A DNA stretch of 21,656 bases, taken from positions 1 to 21,656 of the IMG/VR virus record IMGVR_UViG_3300032163_000682. One strand, given 5' to 3'. The DNA is from a virus. Made by a program: the position numbers and the translations under genes. The notes under the pieces were generated by a model, which had not been told where the DNA came from, did not search any database, and worked only from the letters and a program-made list of their open reading frames with translations. The number at the start of each line of letters is the position of its first letter. Position 1 is the first letter of the stretch. Of this stretch, positions 12,293 to 20,181 are shown piece after piece.

Positions 12293-13536
12293 TGTATCAC
12301 CTTTCCGCTTCAAGCATCGCTACACTAAAGAATTGTCCACAAGCTTTCCGTCTCAAGTACCGAGAGGGCTTACGTCCTATTGAAGATACTGAGAGTCAGC
12401 GAGTTGGAACTAATTGGCATACGTTACATGAGATTTATGCTTCTGCTTTGGCTGGAAATTGGCAGAAGATCAGCGACCAATCAATTGGTGGAAGTAAGGG
12501 TTCTCAGTGGATCGGAGAATATTGTACGTCGGAACGTGCTCTTGAATGTGTTATTGAACATCTAAATAAGCAATACGCAGGTAAACCCGCCAACAAGACA
12601 AAGCAAGAATGGATGTTAGAGCGGCAGATTCTCTTGACCAGTTTCATTGGATATCTATGGTATTATCAAAATGATCTGATTGAGGTACTGGCCAGTGAGA
12701 TTCCATTTGAATTACCCCTTCGCGTACCTAACCTCAACTGTTATCTGCCTACTACCGAAGTTATGCGAGTTGGTAAGATCGACCACATTGTTAAATGGAA
12801 AAACATGATTGGCACTATGGAACGTAAAAGCACTGTTCGCTCCATTGCCAGTGATAGCGACTATTGGGATAAGAGTCAGAAAGATACGCAAATTAGCATG
12901 TATGCTTTGGCATTCCACGATTCAGTAGAACTTGAAGGCAATGACATTTACAGTGCTTTTGGCATAGAGTTTAGCGAAGCATCACGAATTGGCGGTGCGA
13001 CTATAGGTACAACTCTTTATGATGTGTGGCATCGGCCCACGATCAAACCCGCGATGCTTACTCAAAAAGATACCGCTGAATTTATTAGGACTGGTGAATA
13101 TTTTGGACAGAAGTTTGAGGTAAATGTCGCGGATAATTCCGTGTGGGTAAATAAATCCGATGTATGTGAAACCGAACAAGGTAAAAAAGGTTTTGCCATC
13201 CGTGAGACTGTAGAAATGTTCGGTGCTCGACTCCTGGCTGATATTCAATCTCGTTCCGATTTCTATTTCCAGCGACGAGAGATTGTCCGCACTGATGATG
13301 AGTTGAAGCGGTTTGAAAGTGAATTGTACAACATCTATCAAGCTATGAAGATGTTTGAAAAAAATAAATGCTGGTTTGAAAACGAAAACCATTGTCGAGC
13401 TACCTACCGATGTGAATATATACCCATTTGTTATGGTTGTCGAGCTGCTACTGTATGCGATGATAAGACAACGCCTGATGGATTTAAGCGTCGGTTAGTT
13501 GATATGAAACAAAACGAGGTGGTTGCCGATGAGTAA
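12292..13536 (+). CDS. PD-(D/E)XK nuclease with probable iron-sulfur cluster
   Basis: This 414-residue RecB/Cas4-like nuclease starts at an ATG within TAATG, with GAGGT upstream. It opens HLSASSIATLKNCPQAFRLKY (C15, followed by H43 in NWHTLHEIYA). The nuclease core shows VGKIDHIVKW (D164), GTMERKST (E177, K179) and DTQISMYAL (the Q200-x3-Y204 motif). Near the C-terminus are C368, C374, C380 and C383 (HCRATYRCEYIPICYGC). One Cys before the core and three after it is the layout of a 4Fe-4S cluster in AddB/Cas4-type nucleases. It probably acts as an exonuclease with the Sak4-like ATPase encoded next. Confidence 0.9.
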   Translation: MYHLSASSIATLKNCPQAFRLKYREGLRPIEDTESQRVGTNWHTLHEIYASALAGNWQKISDQSIGGSKGSQWIGEYCTSERALECVIEHLNKQYAGKPANKTKQEWMLERQILLTSFIGYLWYYQNDLIEVLASEIPFELPLRVPNLNCYLPTTEVMRVGKIDHIVKWKNMIGTMERKSTVRSIASDSDYWDKSQKDTQISMYALAFHDSVELEGNDIYSAFGIEFSEASRIGGATIGTTLYDVWHRPTIKPAMLTQKDTAEFIRTGEYFGQKFEVNVADNSVWVNKSDVCETEQGKKGFAIRETVEMFGARLLADIQSRSDFYFQRREIVRTDDELKRFESELYNIYQAMKMFEKNKCWFENENHCRATYRCEYIPICYGCRAATVCDDKTTPDGFKRRLVDMKQNEVVADE

Positions 13537-13711
13537 TGAAGCTGGTAAGGGGGGTCTTTACAGACCATGCGATTGGAAAAAATACGGGGAAAATTTTGAA
13601 AGGATATTCAGGAAAGAACATGCTCAAACCACCAATTCTACCGCCAAGAGTAATGCAACCAGTACGACAGCCACAAAAAGCCAAAACATTCAACATCAAG
13701 CCGTGGACTGA
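13529..13711 (+). CDS. Small conserved phage protein, AGKG..RP..KKY type, out of frame with the ATPase
   Basis: ATG at 13529 has GAGGTGG upstream and overlaps the nuclease end by 8 bases. The 60-residue product starts MSNEAGKGGLYRPCDWKKYG, followed by ENFERIFRKEH. This matches a very common short phage protein (GKG-x2-RP...Y-x2-N-F/Y-D-RIFGK). The tail is low-complexity Ser/Thr/Asn/Gln (TTNSTAKSNATSTTATKSQN). Its last 92 bases are read in another frame as the start of the ATPase. The conserved N-terminus makes it real; the tail probably arose through the overlap. Confidence 0.78.
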   Translation: MSNEAGKGGLYRPCDWKKYGENFERIFRKEHAQTTNSTAKSNATSTTATKSQNIQHQAVD

Positions 13712-14489
13712 TGAGGGCCAGGGTACAAAAATCCTGATTTACTCTGAGTCTGGCATGGGCAAGACTACGCTTGCCAGTATGGCTCCCGGAGCTGTTTTCA
13801 TTGGTGCAGATGATGGCGGGCGCATGATTATTAATCCGGTGACGCATAAACCAATACAGGCGATTGGAGGTGTTCAGACGTTCCAAGATGTACGGGATGC
13901 CTTACGGCAGTGGGAATTGTTTAAACCGAATGATACTCTTGTTGTGGATACAATTACATTCGTTGAAAAGTGGGCTGAGGCGTATATCTTTGAGCATGTA
14001 AAAACGGATCAAGGGCAGACCGCCTCGAACATTGAGGATTACGGTTATGGTAAGGGGTATAAACATCTACTTGACGCTATGCGGCTGCTGATCTCCGACA
14101 TGGAACCATTGGTACGGCAGGGTACGAATATTTTGCTCTTGGCGCAACAGAGTCAAACCACCGTCGCTAATCTTGAAGGCACGGACTACTTGCAAGATGG
14201 GCCAAAACTTGCGGCAGGTAAGTCATATAGTGTTCGCACAGAGTTTATTGAGTGGGTAGATCACGTTTTTCGCATCGGTCATCCACCTGTGAGCGTGGCT
14301 AAAACCAACAAAAAAGCCGCAAGAGGTAAAGTCAGTGGGTCAACAGAAAGGATGATTTATACAGAAAAAGAATTGTACTATGTGGCAAAGAACCGGATGC
14401 AGGGTAAACTTCCACCGGTTGTGACGTTTGCCGAACCCGCAGATGATAGTATCTGGCAGTTTGTTTTTGGAAAAAAGGAACAGATATGA
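13620..14489 (+). CDS. Sak4-like RecA-fold ATPase (AAA_24)
   Basis: The preferred start is ATG 13620, with AGGAAAG about 4 bases upstream; a longer in-frame form from 13536 would add 28 residues with no domain content. The 289-residue protein has Walker A ILIYSESGMGKTT (about 38-50), GAVFIGADDGG, Walker B TLVVDTIT and the sensor-like ILLLAQQSQTTVANLEG. This pattern fits the Sak4 group of phage single-strand annealing/recombination ATPases. A PD-(D/E)XK nuclease upstream and a candidate ssDNA-binding protein downstream complete a usual phage recombination set. Confidence 0.85.
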   Translation: MLKPPILPPRVMQPVRQPQKAKTFNIKPWTDEGQGTKILIYSESGMGKTTLASMAPGAVFIGADDGGRMIINPVTHKPIQAIGGVQTFQDVRDALRQWELFKPNDTLVVDTITFVEKWAEAYIFEHVKTDQGQTASNIEDYGYGKGYKHLLDAMRLLISDMEPLVRQGTNILLLAQQSQTTVANLEGTDYLQDGPKLAAGKSYSVRTEFIEWVDHVFRIGHPPVSVAKTNKKAARGKVSGSTERMIYTEKELYYVAKNRMQGKLPPVVTFAEPADDSIWQFVFGKKEQI

Positions 14490-14680
14490 TAAAAAAGTTG
14501 TGGACAATAGTGTCCGATGTTGCGGGTTATCCTCTTATTGTGGTGGGTAAAGATGAAATGGAAGCCGCTCGCAACTATAAGGCGCATATCGCGGAGGCGT
14601 ATTCAGACGGTGAAATTATTCTTAGGCCAAGAGACATAATGATAAATACTATAATTCGCGGAAAGGCGGTGCTAGTTTGA
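14486..14680 (+). CDS. Small protein, unknown function
   Basis: ATG 14486 overlaps the ATPase TGA, and the stop overlaps the next TTG start. The 64-residue product reads MIKKLWTIVSDVAGYPLIVV, then KDEMEAARNYKAHIAEAY. The strand-helix pattern suggests a compact alpha/beta protein. Coupling supports translation; function is unknown. Confidence 0.65.
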   Translation: MIKKLWTIVSDVAGYPLIVVGKDEMEAARNYKAHIAEAYSDGEIILRPRDIMINTIIRGKAVLV

Positions 14681-15054
14681 TTATTCCACGAAATACATTT
14701 ATTTTAGTACGATTGTTAGAAAAGCAAGAAGAAAAGATCGGTAATATCACTGTGCCAGGTTACAATGATCTTTTTTGTGAGGGTGAAATTCTCGCTGTTG
14801 GTCCTGGCACTGTGTCTGCCGCAGGGGGCGTGAGTGAGACATTCGATCTCAAGGTTGGTCAACGAGTATATGTCCAGCATATGCGACAAGCTTTTGGTCC
14901 AACGGGCAGACAAAATCAATTGGATGGATATCGCATCGTTCTAGACGGCGAAGCTGTTTACCTGTTTGAACAGATAAATATCCTCGCTGTATTAGCGGAA
15001 ATTTCGACTATCAACATCCGTCCTCGGGATGGTACGTTGAAGAACTTTAACTAA
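14677..15054 (+). CDS. GroES-like co-chaperonin
   Basis: The TTG at 14677, in a TTGA overlap with the previous stop, gives the full family N-terminus IIPRNTFILVRLLEKQEEKI. The 125-residue protein then follows the Cpn10 order: a mobile-loop-like region (GNITVPGYNDL), CEGEILAVGPGTV, LKVGQRVYVQ and a late YRIVLDGEAVYLFEQINILAVL hydrophobic strand. It carries an extra C-terminal tail of about 25 residues beyond the usual Cpn10 length. Phage co-chaperonins (such as T4 gp31) replace host GroES for folding viral proteins. No GroEL is present in the window. Confidence 0.78.
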   Translation: MIIPRNTFILVRLLEKQEEKIGNITVPGYNDLFCEGEILAVGPGTVSAAGGVSETFDLKVGQRVYVQHMRQAFGPTGRQNQLDGYRIVLDGEAVYLFEQINILAVLAEISTINIRPRDGTLKNFN

Positions 15055-15072
15055 ATATAGGAGCTTTGAACT

Positions 15073-15930
15073 ATGGCTAAGATTGATCGCGCTGGTTGGT
15101 ATCGTGGTGAGATTCTGGAATCTCACGTCGGACTATCTTCGGGTAGTTTTCCACAAGCCGTGTTGAAATTGTCGGCGGAGGAAAAGTTTGTAGATAATCA
15201 GGTGGAAAAAGAACACTTCAAACTTGAGACTGATGGCTGGGTTGATTGGTCCAGTTTTGAGGAGACTATTATCGGATATCTTATTTTGTTTAAGGATACA
15301 GATAATTTTTCTCCTGAAACTCAGTTATTTCATTATGACCAGTTGAAAATAGCCGCGGGTTGGAGTGGTTTAGATTTTGATGAACTCGAAAATTTGGCGG
15401 GGAAAAAAATTCTGTTTCGGGTTGATGAAGAAGAATACAAGGGCAAACCCAAACTGAAGGTTAATTGGATTGACCATATTGATGCGGAGCCATCACAACA
15501 GCTCAAGTCTCTTGATTCAGACGCAATCAAGGTTCTCAATGGCAAATTGCGATTTGCTAAAACCACAAAGGCGGTGAGTGCGAAAACAAACCCTACCCCG
15601 GCAGCGCCTACGACCTCAACTCCTGTCGCTATCACCAAAAAACCTTTCGCCGGTAAGAGTGGCGCTCAAGAAAAAATCGCCAAAGTGCAGGCGGAAATGG
15701 CTGCCAAGCGTAAAGTTATTGCCGATAAGGATACTGATGGATATACTAAGGATGATGCGTGGAATGATATCCAAGAAAAGAAAGGTGAGACAGACGATAG
15801 TGAAATTAATGACGCGTGGATCGCAGCATGTAATGAGATTAGTGGAGATGGAAATAAACCGGAAGAGGAATACACACCTACAGAATGGGCGAAAATTCGT
15901 GATGTTGTAATTAGGGATTTAGTTCTTTGA
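15073..15930 (+). CDS. Probable ssDNA-binding/recombination accessory protein
   Basis: ATG at 15073 has AGGAGC upstream. The 285-residue protein has an N-terminal beta-rich domain: GWYRGEILESHVGLSSGSFP, VLKLSAEEKF, ETIIGYLILF, and LKIAAGWSGLDFDEL leading to KKILFRVDEEEYKGKPKLK. This is reminiscent of proteins encoded beside phage Sak4-type genes. A Pro/Thr/Ala linker (about 168-195) leads to an acidic, helical tail rich in Lys and Asp/Glu. An OB-like body with an acidic tail would fit a single-strand binding protein, but homology was not tested. It is the last gene of the replication operon before a promoter. Confidence 0.55.
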   Translation: MAKIDRAGWYRGEILESHVGLSSGSFPQAVLKLSAEEKFVDNQVEKEHFKLETDGWVDWSSFEETIIGYLILFKDTDNFSPETQLFHYDQLKIAAGWSGLDFDELENLAGKKILFRVDEEEYKGKPKLKVNWIDHIDAEPSQQLKSLDSDAIKVLNGKLRFAKTTKAVSAKTNPTPAAPTTSTPVAITKKPFAGKSGAQEKIAKVQAEMAAKRKVIADKDTDGYTKDDAWNDIQEKKGETDDSEINDAWIAACNEISGDGNKPEEEYTPTEWAKIRDVVIRDLVL

Positions 15931-15954
15931 GGAGCTTGAAATTATCGGACAATT

Positions 15955-15985
15955 TTGAACTACGCGGATTGGGCGTGAATATAAT
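15955..15985 (+). promoter_or_regulatory. Promoter for the leader RNA and primase-helicase
   Basis: A perfect -10 TATAAT lies at 15980-15985, with TG three bases before it and TTGAAC (15955-15960) 19 bases upstream. The spacer is long, but the -10 and TG element are strong. Transcription would begin near 15992, at the start of the structured leader. Confidence 0.6.
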
Positions 15986-15990
15986 TTAAT

Positions 15991-16050
15991 CCGGTGTTGC
16001 TCGCACTGTAAAACGAGCCGATGGACGCATCCCGCGTGAGTGGGTGCATA
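15991..16050 (+). ncRNA. Structured 5' leader, two hairpins
   Basis: Two stems precede the tRNA-like fold: GCTCG (15999-16003) with CGAGC (16014-16018), and GCATCC (16027-16032) with GGGTGC (16042-16047, one U-G pair). Together with 16051-16120 they fill the region between the promoter at 15955-15985 and the start of the primase-helicase gene. No known riboswitch class is recognised. Confidence 0.4.
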
Positions 16051-16120
16051 GGACTGGTCATCTAACGATAGGACCCCTTGATGAGATAGGGGAACGCAGG
16101 TTTAACTCCTACCCAGTCCA
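16051..16120 (+). tRNA. tRNA-like element, degenerate
   Basis: The 70 bases fold with a perfect 7-bp acceptor stem, GGACTGG (16051-16057) with CCAGTCC (16113-16119), and an A discriminator at 16120. The T arm has a 5-bp stem with one mismatch (16096-16100 with 16108-16112) around the loop TTTAACT. The D arm is weak (TCT with GGA) and its loop lacks the usual GG pair. The anticodon arm pairs best as CCCCT with AGGGG around a 9-base loop (16079-16087), not seven. Strict numbering would give GAG as anticodon (16083-16085) but with a poor stem. CCA is not encoded. It is either a decayed tRNA gene or a tRNA-like leader; the ATG of the next gene is 7 bases away. Confidence 0.45.
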
Positions 16121-16126
16121 TTATAA

Positions 16127-18181
16127 ATGCCGCAAAACATCTTAACAACTACGGTCCAAAAACTGCTGGCCCAACTTGCACCTAGTCGTGTGGATGATCG
16201 CGATAGTTGGCTCAAGATAGGTATGGCAATCCACAAAGTTTTTAACGGGGGGGAAGATGGTTTACCAATTTGGATTGAATGGTCAAGACAGAGTTGCAAG
16301 TTTATAGATGGTGAATGCGAAAAAAAGTGGCAGGAATTCGATTGTAATAAAGCTAATGTAGTAAATCTTGGAACAATCCGAGCTTTTGCAAAAGCGGATA
16401 ATCTATTATCGCGGGATGATCCTTCAGTTGAGAAATTGCCCGTCGCGAAGGAAATTTCCCCCCCAAAAAAAGACGGATCAATCGCCAAACTACCCGCAAG
16501 AGTGATTATAAATCTTAATACCCTACTCAAAAAAGGTTTAAAGATACCGATTCAAACTCTGGATGAATTAATTACCGGAGTGAGATTGAGGGAAGTTGCT
16601 AGGTGGTTCTACCATGATAGAGATGGTAATGAAATATTGTGTGTTATTCGTTTTGAGAATTCAGAAGGGAAGAAAACTTACCGACAATTAACTAAAGTGG
16701 GTATAGATTGGCGTTGGGGTGGGATAGATTCACGGTGTCCGCTCTATAATCTGCCAACAATTATAGTCAATTCCGACGAACCTATTATTGTCTGTGAGGG
16801 CGAAAAAGCCGTTGATGCCGCAGTAAGTTTGGGTTATGTCAATGCCACAACTTCCTGTCAAGGGGCACAATCTCCCGGCAAGACAGATTGGACACCGCTC
16901 GCGGGACGAATAGTATATATCCTGCCCGACAATGACAAACCCGGCAAAGAATATGCGGCACGTGTTGTTCGTATCTTGACCGCTCTCAATCCGCCAGCTC
17001 AAGTCAAGATCGTGACGATCCCCAACCTTTCAGATGGGGGTGATGTTTACGATTTTGTGCAAATGGGCGGTACGCGAGAACAACTGGATAAGATCATAGC
17101 AACCCCCGCCCAATCGCCAGTCATCCCCCGCAAACGCTGGGAAACTATACGGGGGTGCGACTTAGAGATCGAGCCTATTGAGTGGCTTTGGCAGGACAGA
17201 CTTCAGGCGGGAGCTTTAAATCTTATCGTCGGTTACCCGAACGAAGGTAAGTCAATCATGGTGGAAGGTGACTTCGCCGCCCGCGTCACCCTAGGCAAAC
17301 CCTGGCCAGACGGTTCACCGTGCAAACAAGGCGACGTGTTAATTCTAGCTAACGAGGATTCTAAAACACAGATGCTTCTACCGCGCTTCAAAGCGGCAGG
17401 CGGTGACGATACAAGAGTGATTTATGGCGGCAATGTATACGTACCTTGCCGCGACGGAGCAGATAAACCGCGTAATTTTCGCATCGTTGATCTGGATTTG
17501 ATGGAAGAGGAATTAATCAATAATCCTCAGTGTAACTTAGTTATCGTTGATCCGATTACTGATTATGCAGAAGGGGATGTTGACGAAAAAAGTAATATAG
17601 CGATTCGTAACATCTTACAACCGATTAACGCATTAGCTGAGAAGTACAAACGAACCATAGTTGCCGTCCATCATCGACGTAAAGCAGGCAGCAATCGAGC
17701 GGCGGATGTAGTCCACGGGTCGATAGGTTATGTTGGTGTGAGCCGCACTGTGTGGCTTTTAGTTGCCGATCCAGACAATGAAGATAGGCGTAAATTTCTT
17801 CCTGTTAAAATCAATGCGGTAAAACGACCGAAGGGTTGGGCCTTCAATTTTCGGGGCGAGAGACAAGAAACATGGATCGAATGGGAAAATAAGCCGATTG
17901 ATGGTACGGCAGATGACGAAGTTAAACGAGAACAAGAGATCGCCCGTAAACCCAAATCATCTGAAGCGGCGGATTGGTTGAAAGGCATACTTTCTAATGG
18001 ACCAATGCGAGCCGCAGATATCGAAAAAGAGGGTCATCAGGCTGGTTTTAGCTGGTCTACTATTGGCCGTGCATCCGTAGCTTTAAATATAGACAAAGTA
18101 CGTCAAGGTTTTGGTGCAGGAGGAGCATATACGTGGAATTTACCAACAACAGAGGATAAAAAAGATGAAAAAACAAACTAG
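16127..18181 (+). CDS. Primase-helicase with PriCT, Toprim-like and RepA-type AAA domains
   Basis: This 684-residue replication protein begins with a PriCT-like helical domain (DRDSWLKIGMAIHKVF, CEKKWQEFD, LGTIRAFAKAD; about 20-90). A Toprim-like region follows, with VCEGEKAVDAA (E224) and ILPDNDKPGKEYA (D268). A RepA/AAA_25 motor has Walker A GYPNEGKS (369-376), LILANEDS, Walker B LVIVDPIT (D475) and IVAVHHRRKAGSNRAADVVH. A C-terminal winged-helix-like segment (EAADWLKGILSNGPMRAADI) closes it. It should unwind the fork and may prime, though a complete catalytic primase is not proven. No ribosome site precedes the ATG; the tRNA-like fold occupies that region instead. Confidence 0.88.
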   Translation: MPQNILTTTVQKLLAQLAPSRVDDRDSWLKIGMAIHKVFNGGEDGLPIWIEWSRQSCKFIDGECEKKWQEFDCNKANVVNLGTIRAFAKADNLLSRDDPSVEKLPVAKEISPPKKDGSIAKLPARVIINLNTLLKKGLKIPIQTLDELITGVRLREVARWFYHDRDGNEILCVIRFENSEGKKTYRQLTKVGIDWRWGGIDSRCPLYNLPTIIVNSDEPIIVCEGEKAVDAAVSLGYVNATTSCQGAQSPGKTDWTPLAGRIVYILPDNDKPGKEYAARVVRILTALNPPAQVKIVTIPNLSDGGDVYDFVQMGGTREQLDKIIATPAQSPVIPRKRWETIRGCDLEIEPIEWLWQDRLQAGALNLIVGYPNEGKSIMVEGDFAARVTLGKPWPDGSPCKQGDVLILANEDSKTQMLLPRFKAAGGDDTRVIYGGNVYVPCRDGADKPRNFRIVDLDLMEEELINNPQCNLVIVDPITDYAEGDVDEKSNIAIRNILQPINALAEKYKRTIVAVHHRRKAGSNRAADVVHGSIGYVGVSRTVWLLVADPDNEDRRKFLPVKINAVKRPKGWAFNFRGERQETWIEWENKPIDGTADDEVKREQEIARKPKSSEAADWLKGILSNGPMRAADIEKEGHQAGFSWSTIGRASVALNIDKVRQGFGAGGAYTWNLPTTEDKKDEKTN

Positions 18182-18374
18182 AGAAAAAGTGCTCGTGGCA
18201 TGGGTAAATTTCAATGATGGAACCAATCCAATGGAATTTCCACTTAAAACAGGTGGGAGGTTTATTCATCAAGAAAAATGGCTTATACTAACTAACGAGG
18301 CAAACACTAAATTGATTGCAGGTATTCGACAATCAGCCATCCGTAGTTATGGATTCTCGTGGAGGATTAAGTGA
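18165..18374 (+). CDS. Small protein, unknown function
   Basis: ATG 18165 follows AGAGGATAAA and lies inside the last 17 bases of the primase-helicase gene; an in-frame upstream extension is not needed. The 69-residue product starts MKKQTREKVLVAWVNFNDGT, then ...PMEFPLKTGGRFIHQEKW and ends ...YGFSWRIK. It looks like a small beta-rich protein. Its stop overlaps the next GTG start. Confidence 0.65.
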   Translation: MKKQTREKVLVAWVNFNDGTNPMEFPLKTGGRFIHQEKWLILTNEANTKLIAGIRQSAIRSYGFSWRIK

Positions 18375-19474
18375 CACGATTACCAACAGACAAGAATGAA
18401 CGAAAAGAGCGGCCGATTACTCGTGGTGTATTGGATTACTTCCCCGATGCTATCGCGGAAGTCGCCCACGTAAGTTATATTGGCAATCAACAACACAACC
18501 CCGGTGAGGAAATGCACTGGGCGCGGGAAAAATCCTCCGACCACGCGGATTGTATCGCTCGTCATCTAGTTGAGCGGGGTGTAATCGACGACGATGGTTT
18601 ACGTCATTCCGCTAAATGCGCGTGGCGAGCTTTAGCCCTACTACAAGAGGAAATAGAAGGGGACACAACATTGAAATATCCACACCCGAAATTACGGCGA
18701 GATCAACAACGACCAGAATTATTTGTCGCATCAGATGATCCATATGAACATGAAGCGAAGATGGAACAAGAAAAGGGACAAAAAGAAGTTCGGCAACACA
18801 TAATGGACTCCATTAAGAATGGGGATGATCCAAAAAACTACCTTCCGAAATGTTCCGCCGCGATTCCATCTACGCATAAGTTAGAAGTTGATGGCTTCGA
18901 CACCAGTATAATGGGTAGAATTAAGATGGGAATAATTAAAAATGAACCAATTACACCGGTTTGGACATTCAATTGGAAAGGTCAATACGTTTATGATGCT
19001 TTGGTTAAACTCGGTTGTAATTCGACTATTGCTACCGCTATTGCAAAAAGCACAACTTATTCAGATAAGGACGCATCTTGGGTCTATATTGCTGGACCAA
19101 TGCGGGGATATGAAAAATCCAATTTTCCCGCTTTCGATTCCGCCTGTAGCACCTTCGTAAAAATGGGTTATAACGTCATTAGTCCGGCGGATATCGACCG
19201 CAATAGTGGGTATACTGAGACTATACCGCTGGAACAAACTATTGATCCAAAACCATTTGTTTATCGTGACTTCTTCGCTCTTTATTTTATTGCTCACCAG
19301 AAAGGTGGGGCTATTGTTATGTTACCTGGTTGGGAAAATTCTATAGGGGCATCAGCAGAATTTTGTTTGGCCCGATGGTTAGGATTGAAAATATATGCCG
19401 AGAACGGTTCATTTCTTCGATCTATAAACTACGGTGAGTTAAGTCGCGCTATCAGCCGTTTTCTTGTCGGATAA
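18371..19474 (+). CDS. Fusion of dATP/dGTP diphosphohydrolase-type domain and DUF4406 nucleotide hydrolase-like domain
   Basis: GTG 18371 has a strong GGAGGA site and overlaps the previous stop. Residues about 12-100 match the phage DUF5664/dATP-dGTP diphosphohydrolase N-terminal family: ERPITRGVLDYFPDAIAEVA, GNQQHNPGEEMHWAREKSSDH, RHSAKCAWRALALLQEE. A charged linker follows. Residues about 235-350 match DUF4406, a relative of nucleoside deoxyribosyltransferase/dNMP N-glycosidases: VYIAGPMRGYEKSNFPAFD, FVKMGYNVISPADIDR, FVYRDFFALYFIAHQKGGAI and VMLPGWENSIGASAEFCLA. Together these could cleave dNTPs to dNMPs and then to base plus sugar phosphate, depleting or remodelling the nucleotide pool. 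Domain calls are good; activity is inferred. Confidence 0.82.
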   Translation: MTRLPTDKNERKERPITRGVLDYFPDAIAEVAHVSYIGNQQHNPGEEMHWAREKSSDHADCIARHLVERGVIDDDGLRHSAKCAWRALALLQEEIEGDTTLKYPHPKLRRDQQRPELFVASDDPYEHEAKMEQEKGQKEVRQHIMDSIKNGDDPKNYLPKCSAAIPSTHKLEVDGFDTSIMGRIKMGIIKNEPITPVWTFNWKGQYVYDALVKLGCNSTIATAIAKSTTYSDKDASWVYIAGPMRGYEKSNFPAFDSACSTFVKMGYNVISPADIDRNSGYTETIPLEQTIDPKPFVYRDFFALYFIAHQKGGAIVMLPGWENSIGASAEFCLARWLGLKIYAENGSFLRSINYGELSRAISRFLVG

Positions 19475-19485
19475 AAGGAAAATCA

Positions 19486-20181
19486 ATGGCAAAAGTTTTG
19501 GTGATAGGTGATATCCATCTACCCGCCGTACATCCGGGGTATCTCTCATTTTGTAAGGATTTATACACCAAACACAAGTGCAACACCGTGGTATTTATTG
19601 GGGATGTTGTAGACTGGCATTCTGTTTCCTTCCATACAAAACATCCGGGGGCGAAAGGACCTATAGACGAATATGAGGCGGCTCAAGAAGCTGTGCAAAT
19701 ATGGGTGAAGGCTTTCCCGATTGCCACAGTATGTATAGGAAATCACGACGCCAGAATTATGCGATTGGCAGAATCTGTAAATATACCTTCAAACTGTTTG
19801 AAAGATTATCGTGAATTATGGGGAACATCTAATTGGGATTGGCGGGATGAACACATCATTGACGACGTTTACTATTTTCACGGTATGGGCAGTAGCGGGA
19901 TTCATCCCGCCTTTACTTCCATGCAAAAACTCTTGATGAGTGTGGTGCAGGGTCACATTCATTCAGCAGCGGGAATTAAATGGAGGGCTAATCCTCAACG
20001 CAGAATCTTTGGTATGGATGTTGGTTGTGGTGTGGATGATAAGCAGATTGCTTTTGCCTATGGACAAAAGAATCAAATTAAAAGTATGCTAAGTGCAGGT
20101 GTAGTCTTGGATGGCATACCCCAACATTTTATTATGCCAATGGGAACGGGAGAAAAGTATAACAAAAGGAAATTCAAATGA
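19486..20181 (+). CDS. Calcineurin-like metallophosphoesterase
   Basis: The 231-residue protein has the full two-metal signature: VLVIGDIHLP (D9, H11), VVFIGDVVDWH (D40), TVCIGNHDARI and VVQGHIHSA. Its compact length, with no extra domain, fits the short phage phosphoesterases acting on nucleic acid ends, cyclic nucleotides or phosphoproteins. The ATG has AAAAGGAAA upstream and lies 11 bases after the nucleotide-hydrolase fusion, so a shared nucleotide-processing role is plausible. The substrate cannot be read from sequence. Confidence 0.9.
   Translation: MAKVLVIGDIHLPAVHPGYLSFCKDLYTKHKCNTVVFIGDVVDWHSVSFHTKHPGAKGPIDEYEAAQEAVQIWVKAFPIATVCIGNHDARIMRLAESVNIPSNCLKDYRELWGTSNWDWRDEHIIDDVYYFHGMGSSGIHPAFTSMQKLLMSVVQGHIHSAAGIKWRANPQRRIFGMDVGCGVDDKQIAFAYGQKNQIKSMLSAGVVLDGIPQHFIMPMGTGEKYNKRKFK

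Noticed and set aside
12982-13392. Leftward 136-codon frame inside the nuclease gene
   Set aside because: It is antisense to the conserved nuclease C-terminus, with no ribosome site or family match.
15931-15990. Short 17-codon frame after the candidate ssDNA-binding gene
   Set aside because: The start would lie one base from GGAG, too close for initiation, and the stretch is better explained as a promoter.
16102-16530. Leftward 142-codon frame over the primase-helicase start
   Set aside because: It is antisense to a well-supported gene and crosses the tRNA-like leader; no motifs.
18371-19474. Evidence for a diaminopurine (Z) genome
   Set aside because: The diphosphohydrolase-like domain alone is not enough; no PurZ-type adenylosuccinate synthetase or DatZ is present in the window.
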